Below are positions 1-4,500 of a DNA stretch of 7,556 nt, piece after piece (within the stretch, counting starts at the first letter, position 1; every line of letters begins with the position of its first letter). Where the stretch lies: assembly GCA_934177545.1 (NCBI GenBank), contig CAKPPI010000040.1, forward strand, positions 1 through 7,556. Direction: 5' to 3'. This DNA is from an uncultured Bacilli bacterium. GTDB lineage: Bacteria; Bacillota_I; Bacilli_A; RF39; UBA660. The translations under genes and the position numbers were made by a program. The notes below the pieces were generated by a model that had not been told where the DNA came from, did no database searches, and saw only the letters and a program-made list of their open reading frames with translations.

Positions 1-462
1 CGTCTTAGTATTACAAACACCCCATCTAGTTTTCATCTTTCTAATACGTAAACTTGGTTCCGGTATACTTCTTGTAAAGTTTTGATAACAGTTACTTAAG
101 TGTTCACTAAATATTCTCAAAGCTTCTTTCTTTAACCATTTATCTATATCTATATTCCTACTTAAAAAGACTTTGTTATCTCCTAGTCTTACCTCATCTA
201 TATTAGTGTATACTATATCGTACTTCTTTCCCAAATAATAAAAGTCTTTCTTTTTCTCTTCTATCCTAGTAGTTCTATCTATCATTCTTTCAATACTTTT
301 TTTATTACTATCAATTATTCTTTTAATCTCTTTATCACTAGTTAATATATTACAAGTAATGTATATTTTTAAATCTTCCTTAACTTTAATATACAAATTC
401 TTAGTGGTTCTTTTCTTAAGTACTATTATATCGTAAGTCTTATCATTATAATTAAACTCCAT
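1..462 (-). CDS. YgjP/DUF45-type zinc metallopeptidase, N-terminal part (C-terminus outside window)
   Basis: The reading frame starts at ATG 462 and stays open for 154 codons to the window edge. It is preceded by a GGTGGTGAT ribosome binding site. Residues 75-83 contain YYLGKKYDI, matching the YLGK-Y segment of YgjP-like proteins. Residues 138-152 contain LRIRKMKTRWGVCNT, very close to the family hallmark (RKMKTRWGSC) that precedes the zinc-binding HExxH helix. Proteins of this family are usually about 230-240 residues, so roughly the last third, with the catalytic HExxH, should lie beyond position 1. Activity therefore cannot be confirmed here. Family members are cytoplasmic and their substrates are mostly unknown. 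The gene has its own promoter and a terminator separates it from the upstream gene, so it is probably an independent unit. The family assignment rests on motif recognition and is fairly secure; the physiological role is not. Confidence 0.85.
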   Translation of the reverse strand, partial: MEFNYNDKTYDIIVLKKRTTKNLYIKVKEDLKIYITCNILTSDKEIKRIIDSNKKSIERMIDRTTRIEEKKKDFYYLGKKYDIVYTNIDEVRLGDNKVFLSRNIDIDKWLKKEALRIFSEHLSNCYQNFTRSIPEPSLRIRKMKTRWGVCNTKT

Positions 463-484
463 GTAATCACCACCATCTGCCACC

Positions 485-513
485 ATTATACTAAATAATC
501 AATTAAAAATAAA
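485..513 (-). promoter_or_regulatory. Sigma-A-type promoter of the YgjP-like gene
   Basis: Read on the minus strand, a perfect -10 box TATAAT lies at 490-485. A weak -35 (TTTATT, 513-508) sits 17 bases upstream. The expected start of transcription leaves a leader of only about 15 bases before ATG 462, just enough for the GGTGGTGAT ribosome binding site. The -10 is convincing; the -35 is poor. Confidence 0.5.
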
Positions 514-542
514 GGATTAAGCAAGAAAAAAGATACGGGATA

Positions 543-575
543 AATAGAAAAAAGTCATAACACACAGCTTATGAC
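543..575 (-). terminator. Intrinsic terminator of the 685-2289 gene
   Basis: On the minus strand GTCATAA (575-569) and TTATGAC (560-554) form a perfect 7-bp stem with an 8-base loop, followed at once by TTTTTTCTATT (553-543). It lies about 110 bases past the stop codon of the lectin-like gene. That mRNA would therefore carry a long 3' untranslated region containing the GC-rich element at 631-682. Confidence 0.8.
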
Positions 576-630
576 CTTCTCTATTGACATTTATATGTTT
601 TTCATCTTTCTTTTCAACCAGTTTTTTTCG

Positions 631-682
631 TTCGCCCCGACTAGACGTCGCCCATCACAGGGGTGGGTCTACTACCTCCCTT
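631..682 (-). other. GC-rich foldable element just past the stop of the variable gene (candidate DGR target-side structure)
   Basis: This stretch is markedly GC-rich inside very AT-rich surroundings and starts only a few bases past stop codon 687-685. Several mutually exclusive pairings are visible on the plus strand. One is TAGA (642-645) with TCTA (668-671), enclosing CCCATC (651-656) with GGTGGG (662-667). Another is CGAC (638-641) with GTCG (647-650). A third is CGCCCC (633-638) with GGGGTG (660-665). It has no ORF with a ribosome binding site and does not resemble a riboswitch or tRNA known to me. DGR targets often carry a hairpin or cruciform just downstream of the variable region that promotes homing, and the position fits. 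The DGR role is inference; the composition and pairings are seen directly. Confidence 0.5.
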
Positions 683-684
683 TT

Positions 685-2289
685 CTATTCCAATATGTAT
701 GGTGATTCTTTCGTTCCTAATCCTGTTATCACCTTAATTGTGGATTTTAGATGTACGACTGGCCGAGCCGCGTGAGGATAAAAAGCATAATCGCTGCTGA
801 CAAAGCCAGTAGGACGAACATAGAAAATAGCATAAGAATAATCGTCACGCGGGCTAATTGCCCATTGCCATAAGCTTGAGTTATACATCCAATCGTTATT
901 TTTACAATCACTTACTGAACTATCATACCATTTATACAGTTCTTTTGCTAAACAACTAGCTCTATTCGTTGTTGTTCCTCCACTTGTCGCATAGCCATAA
1001 TCACTTGGATACATTAATCCTACTTTCCCTGTCCAAGTTGTACTTCTTCCACTATATACTCCTGTTCCTCTTTCGTATTTATAAAAGTGTGATGCTAGTC
1101 CATTTGATGAGTTATCAAAATTTGCTGCTCCTCCTAGGTACCACTTGGCATTTCCTATCATTGCTTTGGCTTTCTCGGTTAATCCTGTTGTTGTAAAATC
1201 ACATGCTGTTGTTGCATTATTTTGTCCTTTATAACAGTTTCCTGCTCCTCTATTCCAGTATAGGCTTCCTCCTGCAGTTTCACTTTCATGTCCTGGGTTT
1301 AATAAATAATTTAGTCTTGCATCTGTCCATTCATTCTTCCCATATTTATTTTCTGCTCTTGTTGTAGTATTTTTATTATCCCAAGAATAATCTCCTATTG
1401 ATTCATTTCTAATTATCTTTAGTCTTTTTTCTACTTTTCCAGTTCCATCATCGGTATCAAAGACTCCGATTATTCGCCATAACTCATCATTAAATTTTAC
1501 ATAGTTATTAGGATTTGCTCCTATATAGCGATAATCTGTTAGAGCTGTTGTTTGCTCTGTTGCTTCATGCGTGAATGTCCACATCTCTTTCTTTTGAGCA
1601 TCTGTTGCATTATTATAATCTAAGTCTTCTGCATTTGCTTTATCCATTATTAGTTTAGTGGCTAAAGTACCAGTTGACATCTTATCTCCTGTCTTACCAT
1701 AAGCATTTATCTTTACACTAAATGCTAAGTCTCCTCCATCTCCTTGGGGATTATATGACTCATCTACATACATTCTAAGACGGTATTTGGTAGAGAAACT
1801 TGTAGAGGTTGTTCCTTTAGCTAGACTCATCATATTAACAGGACGTCCAGTATATGTATTTTCTGTTGATTCAGCTGTATATACAGTTGGTGCCATTACC
1901 TCAGTTTCATTATTGTTATCATCTAGACTTGTTAAATATAGTTTTATATATTTACCATCTATCTTTCTAGATGCTGTTGTTACATCTTCTGCTGCTATCT
2001 CCCAGTTGATGTTTTCTGATCCTTTAATTGTACCTTCTAGGGTAAAATCAAAGTATTCACCTGCTGTTAGTCTTTTCTTTCCTGTTGCATCAGTAGTTGG
2101 CAAGGCTTTATTCATACTGATTGTATTACTAGACTCTGTATACTTCATAGTAATAACACCTGTTGTAATAGAGTTTTCCTTCTTACCAGCTCCTGTGAAC
2201 TTAAAAGCTGCATAACTGATTCCTACTATCATTAGAACTAGTACTAAGACAAGTCCTATTGTTAATAGTAATTGCCTCTTCTTATCCAT
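685..2289 (-). CDS. Exported DUF6273/C-type-lectin-like protein with a hypervariable C-terminus, probable DGR target
   Basis: The product has 534 residues. I place the start at ATG 2289, because AAGGAG (2306-2301) is well spaced for it; a GTG at 2301 overlaps that site. Residues 6-26 are hydrophobic and followed by ISYAAFKFTGAG, resembling SipW-type signal peptides of TasA/camelysin-like proteins. Residues about 30-200 resemble the beta-rich body of such proteins (NSITTGVITMKY). The second half, from about residue 253, matches a DUF6273-like module: DYRYIGANPNNYVKFNDELW, then four Cys (352, 363, 446, 462), then NNDWMYNSSLWQWAISP and a closing RPVVHLKS. Residues 481-506, just before RPVVHLKS, come from 26 successive NNY codons, the imprint of DGR mutagenesis (described separately). 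That stretch would form the exposed ligand-binding face of a lectin fold. The protein probably displays a variable binding surface outside the cell; the ligand is unknown. It follows the S51-like gene by 72 bases without a clear promoter, so it may be read through from that operon. Confidence 0.85.
   Translation of the reverse strand: MDKKRQLLLTIGLVLVLVLMIVGISYAAFKFTGAGKKENSITTGVITMKYTESSNTISMNKALPTTDATGKKRLTAGEYFDFTLEGTIKGSENINWEIAAEDVTTASRKIDGKYIKLYLTSLDDNNNETEVMAPTVYTAESTENTYTGRPVNMMSLAKGTTSTSFSTKYRLRMYVDESYNPQGDGGDLAFSVKINAYGKTGDKMSTGTLATKLIMDKANAEDLDYNNATDAQKKEMWTFTHEATEQTTALTDYRYIGANPNNYVKFNDELWRIIGVFDTDDGTGKVEKRLKIIRNESIGDYSWDNKNTTTRAENKYGKNEWTDARLNYLLNPGHESETAGGSLYWNRGAGNCYKGQNNATTACDFTTTGLTEKAKAMIGNAKWYLGGAANFDNSSNGLASHFYKYERGTGVYSGRSTTWTGKVGLMYPSDYGYATSGGTTTNRASCLAKELYKWYDSSVSDCKNNDWMYNSSLWQWAISPRDDYSYAIFYVRPTGFVSSDYAFYPHAARPVVHLKSTIKVITGLGTKESPYILE
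742..771 (-). other. Candidate IMH-like segment at the 3' end of the DGR variable region
   Basis: Directly after the NNY run the minus strand reads GCGGCTCGGCCAGTCG (771-756), then the codons for residues VHLKS. This GC-rich, adenine-poor block is out of keeping with the AT-rich gene and encodes the conserved A-R-P-V-V segment. In studied DGRs a GC-rich segment at the variable-region 3' end (IMH, initiation of mutagenic homing) marks where sequence transfer begins and is nearly identical in the template repeat. Assignment is by position and composition only; no template copy is in the window to compare. Confidence 0.55.
772..849 (-). other. Probable DGR variable region core (26 consecutive NNY codons)
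   Basis: From CGT (849-847) to CAC (774-772) every one of 26 codons ends in T or C, giving R-D-D-Y-S-Y-A-I-F-Y-V-R-P-T-G-F-V-S and S-D-Y-A-F-Y-P-H. Upstream, at 850-1062, only 30 of 71 codons end in a pyrimidine. No AAY (Asn) codon is left in the run although the protein is Asn-rich elsewhere. DGR reverse transcription randomises template adenines, and DGR templates are rich in AAY codons at ligand-facing residues. Mutating the first two bases of AAY gives NNY, which can never be a stop. The run lies exactly where variable residues sit in lectin-fold DGR targets, before a conserved GC-rich tail. The upstream limit of the variable region may reach about 900; GCA at 855-853 could be a mutated ACA. 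Confidence 0.78.
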
Positions 2290-2300
2290 TTTTTCTTTCA

Positions 2301-2307
2301 CTCCTTC
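2301..2307 (-). promoter_or_regulatory. Ribosome binding site that decides the start of the 685-2289 gene
   Basis: GAAGGAG (2307-2301) lies 11 bases before ATG 2289. The upstream in-frame GTG (2301-2299) overlaps the last base of this site, leaving no usable spacing. The protein therefore most likely begins MDKKRQLLL. Confidence 0.7.
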
Positions 2308-2361
2308 TTTCTATTTAAGATAATTTCCTTACCCTATATGCTTATATTAACAAAAAAATGG

Positions 2362-3069
2362 TTAATTAACAAGAAGAATATCCTCTTTATAACCATCTTT
2401 ACTATAATAGACAAGATAAGCATTAGAATTATTCATACTACTAATAAAACTGATATCATTATCTATACTTATTAAGGCAGTACAATTATCTAAAACATAA
2501 ACTTTCTTATCAGTATTAACTAAATCTTCTTTTAACTCTTTCTTTTTAGAAATATCATTATAATGGGGACAAATTACTATATCTATAAAGTTTAATCCCT
2601 CTATAAATGTATATTTATCAGCTTCATCTCTTAACATTAAGGAATCAGAATACCCTTCTTTAGAAAGCATTATAGCACCTGCTGACATTCCTGCAAGAAC
2701 AGTACCACTATCATATGCATTCTTTAATAAAGATACTAAATCATATTCTTTTAAATCATTTACTAATTTGATAGTATCTCCTCCACAAAAATAGATAATA
2801 TCAGCATCAGTTATTTTCTTTTCTACTATATCTCTATTATTCAAGATATTTTTCTTCTTTAGATAGGCACAAGTACATCCTAAGTCTTTATAAATCTTTT
2901 TCATTGTATCATAATAAGAATCAGAAAAAGAACTAGCTAGTCCTATAAATAAAAAATTAGGATTAGCTTTATCAGTAAGTTCTACTATTTTTTTATCAAT
3001 TACATCAGTCTCATAAGAGGTATTACCTCTACCAACATCTCCTCCACCAATAAGTACTAGTTTTTTCAT
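2362..3069 (-). CDS. Peptidase S51 (PepE/cyanophycinase-like) family protein
   Basis: The 235-residue protein has the class I glutamine-amidotransferase-like fold of family S51. An N-terminal strand MKKLVLIGGG opens it; CGGDTIKLV (95-103) is the conserved GGDT turn. GMSAGAI (127-133) is the nucleophile elbow, with Ser129 as predicted catalytic serine. His169 in ICPHY is the likely catalytic histidine. The length suits PepE-like proteins (about 230 residues). Characterised members are the cytoplasmic Asp-X dipeptidase PepE and cyanophycinase; the substrate here is unknown, and no signal peptide is present. Its ATG overlaps the stop codon of the preceding membrane-protein gene as ATGA, so the two are probably translationally coupled in an operon with the AAA+ ATPase. 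Fold and family are secure; the specific activity is not. Confidence 0.88.
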   Translation of the reverse strand: MKKLVLIGGGDVGRGNTSYETDVIDKKIVELTDKANPNFLFIGLASSFSDSYYDTMKKIYKDLGCTCAYLKKKNILNNRDIVEKKITDADIIYFCGGDTIKLVNDLKEYDLVSLLKNAYDSGTVLAGMSAGAIMLSKEGYSDSLMLRDEADKYTFIEGLNFIDIVICPHYNDISKKKELKEDLVNTDKKVYVLDNCTALISIDNDISFISSMNNSNAYLVYYSKDGYKEDILLVN

Positions 3070-3467
3070 AAATTATCACCTTCATCCATCAAGTATAATA
3101 CTACTGTATTTAAAGTTATTCCTATCATTACTAATCCAATCAATATAAAATTCATCCTACAGTAATCTAAACTTATTGTATATAACTCTTTTAAAGCTAA
3201 TCTACTATCAAAGATAGTTCTATAGCAAACAACACCTAAGTAGATAGCTAAAGCTATTATTATTAAATTATAACTCTTAGTCTTAATATATATTTCTTTT
3301 TTAGAAAACATAGAAAACAAAGTTATAGCAACAAATAAGAACAAAGTTACTAAGAAGAATATTCCTGTCTTACCACTCTTTATAATAATGGGTAGTAGAT
3401 AAATAGTTACTACTAAATATAATATAAAGGAAACTATTCTAAGATAATATATTGTTTTATTAAGCAT
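3066..3467 (-). CDS. Small integral membrane protein with four predicted helices, unknown function
   Basis: I choose ATG 3467 (MLNKTIYYL, 133 residues). AGAGGA lies about 8 bases before it, within the end of the ATPase gene; an upstream in-frame TTG at 3473 is too close to that site. The gene overlaps the ATPase gene by 8 bases and the S51-like gene by 4, showing tight coupling. Four hydrophobic stretches are visible, at roughly residues 9-28, 36-55, 67-87 and 106-128. Short basic segments (KSGKTG, SKKEIYIKTKS) and an acidic tail (DEGDNL) separate or end them. I recognise no family and no catalytic motif. The context suggests a membrane partner of the AAA+ ATPase or the S51-like protein, which is inference only. 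Confidence 0.8.
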   Translation of the reverse strand: MLNKTIYYLRIVSFILYLVVTIYLLPIIIKSGKTGIFFLVTLFLFVAITLFSMFSKKEIYIKTKSYNLIIIALAIYLGVVCYRTIFDSRLALKELYTISLDYCRMNFILIGLVMIGITLNTVVLYLMDEGDNL

Positions 3468-4389
3468 TATCAAGTCCTCTATCTATACCATCTTCTATTT
3501 CTTGTTTAAATTCTTTTTCAAATCTAGGTATTTCTTTTTTTATAACATCAGAATAGACGTTTTTAGTATTTAATATAGCTTTTTTTACGTCAAAGATATT
3601 TACATCTTTTCGGTTATTATAAAGAGCAAAAGAAAATGCTTGTTGAAGAATAGCTAAGGTTACATCTGGATATCTTGCTCCTGTTTCATAAACTCTTCTA
3701 TACTCACTAGTAAGGTCTGTTAAAAAAGCCATTATCTTTTCTTTAACATAAGGATCATACATTAGAGTTGCTCCTGTTTTCTTTTCTATTTTAGGTAGAG
3801 TTCCCATACAAATAGCAATTGTCTCTTCTCTTGTTGGTTCTTTTACTTCTACTCTTTGAAAACGTCTAACAAAGGCTTTATCTCTTAAGATATATTGTTC
3901 ATATTCTTCAGTAGTTGTTGCTCCTATTACTTTTATATCTCCTCTATCTAGTCCTGGTTTAAACATATTAGCAAAGTCAAGTGCTTCTCCTTTAGTTCCC
4001 ATAAGAGTATGAATTTCATCTATAAAAAGGATTAAGTTATGATAGTTTTTTAGTTCATCTAGAAGTATTTGGATTTTGCTCTCACCAGTATCTGGGTCCA
4101 TTCCAAGTAAGGCTGACGTATTTACCTTTATAACTTGATAAGTCTTTAGGGCATCTGGTACATTACCTATTTGAATACGATAAGCAAATCCTTCAACGAT
4201 AGCAGTTTTACCAACGCCAGGTTTACCAATTAAAATAGCTGATTTCTCTGGTGTTAAAAGAATAAGGGCTAACTGCTTAATCTCTTCTTCCCTACCAATA
4301 GCAGGATTAGTAATATATTCTTTCTCAGTAAAATTTTCACCATAACTTTTTAAAATACTTATTTTGCTTTTTCTTATTTCCTCATTCAT
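3460..4389 (-). CDS. Single-domain ClpA/ClpB-type AAA+ ATPase
   Basis: The 309-residue protein starts at ATG 4389 behind AAAGGGGA. After a short N-terminal stretch it carries one complete AAA+ module of the ClpA/B first-ring type: NPAIGREEEI (28-37), Walker A GKPGVGKT (55-62), Walker B LILFIDE (119-125) with IHTL, sensor-1 GATT (156-159) and paired arginines R175/R176 as arginine fingers. A lid helix region carries a sensor-2-like GARYPD (237-242). Clp unfoldases normally have an N domain and often a second AAA+ ring, about 750-870 residues in all; both are absent, yet the ORF shows no decay. The residues for ATP binding and hydrolysis are intact. It is therefore probably an active cytoplasmic remodeling ATPase with a different partner from ClpP. 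It heads an overlapping cluster with a membrane protein and an S51-like peptidase. Confidence 0.88.
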   Translation of the reverse strand: MNEEIRKSKISILKSYGENFTEKEYITNPAIGREEEIKQLALILLTPEKSAILIGKPGVGKTAIVEGFAYRIQIGNVPDALKTYQVIKVNTSALLGMDPDTGESKIQILLDELKNYHNLILFIDEIHTLMGTKGEALDFANMFKPGLDRGDIKVIGATTTEEYEQYILRDKAFVRRFQRVEVKEPTREETIAICMGTLPKIEKKTGATLMYDPYVKEKIMAFLTDLTSEYRRVYETGARYPDVTLAILQQAFSFALYNNRKDVNIFDVKKAILNTKNVYSDVIKKEIPRFEKEFKQEIEDGIDRGLDNA

Positions 4390-4416
4390 AAAGATTCCCC
4401 TTTCGTCTTCATACTT

Positions 4417-4445
4417 AGTATACCAAAAAAAAGACTATTAGTCTT
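4417..4445 (-). promoter_or_regulatory. Probable promoter of the ATPase/membrane/S51 operon
   Basis: On the minus strand a -10 box TATACT lies at 4422-4417, and 17 bases upstream is AAGACT (4445-4440), a weak -35 matching only the central GAC. The spacer contains a T-tract. The -35 overlaps that of the divergent plus-strand promoter and sits in a palindrome, so the two transcription units may be co-regulated. Confidence 0.45.
4431..4445. repeat. Palindrome in the divergent promoter region, candidate operator
   Basis: AAGACTATTAGTCTT is a perfect 6-bp inverted repeat with a 3-base centre, flanked by an A-tract on the left and a T-tract on the right. It overlaps the -35 region of both divergent promoters, a good place for a repressor or activator. 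A terminator reading on the minus strand is possible, but no gene ends there. Confidence 0.4.
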
Positions 4446-4472
4446 GACTTTTTTTGATTTTTCTAGTATAAT
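4444..4472 (+). promoter_or_regulatory. Strong sigma-A promoter of the thioester adhesin gene
   Basis: TTGACT (4444-4449) and a perfect TATAAT (4467-4472) are separated by exactly 17 bases. Transcription should start near 4479, giving a leader of about 20 bases. That leader holds GAGGGGG (4485-4491) before ATG 4501. Confidence 0.85.
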
Positions 4473-4500
4473 ATGAAACTAAATGAGGGGGATATATATT

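Noticed and set aside
584..775. Plus-strand open frame of 63 codons opposite the variable region
   Set aside because: It lies antisense to the 3' end of the lectin-like gene and the GC-rich element, lacks a ribosome binding site and promoter, and has no recognisable domain; it is a shadow.
1787..2215. Plus-strand open frame of 142 codons
   Set aside because: It is antisense to the N-terminal half of the 685-2289 gene, with no ribosome binding site and no family resemblance.
2302..2361. Dedicated promoter or terminator between the S51-like gene and the 685-2289 gene
   Set aside because: TATAAG- and TATAGG-like hexamers are present but none has a credible -35 at 16-18 bases, and the only inverted repeat (TTAAC/GTTAA) is too weak for a terminator.
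3066..3068. Mycoplasma genetic code (TGA read as Trp), considered because of the low GC
   Set aside because: TGA serves as the stop of the membrane-protein gene exactly at an ATGA overlap, Trp is TGG throughout, and cell-wall sorting signals imply a walled bacterium.
4431..4458. Intrinsic terminator reading on either strand in the divergent intergenic region
   Set aside because: The hairpin has only a 3-base loop and an AT-rich stem, no gene ends there, and it overlaps well-formed promoter elements; an operator fits better.
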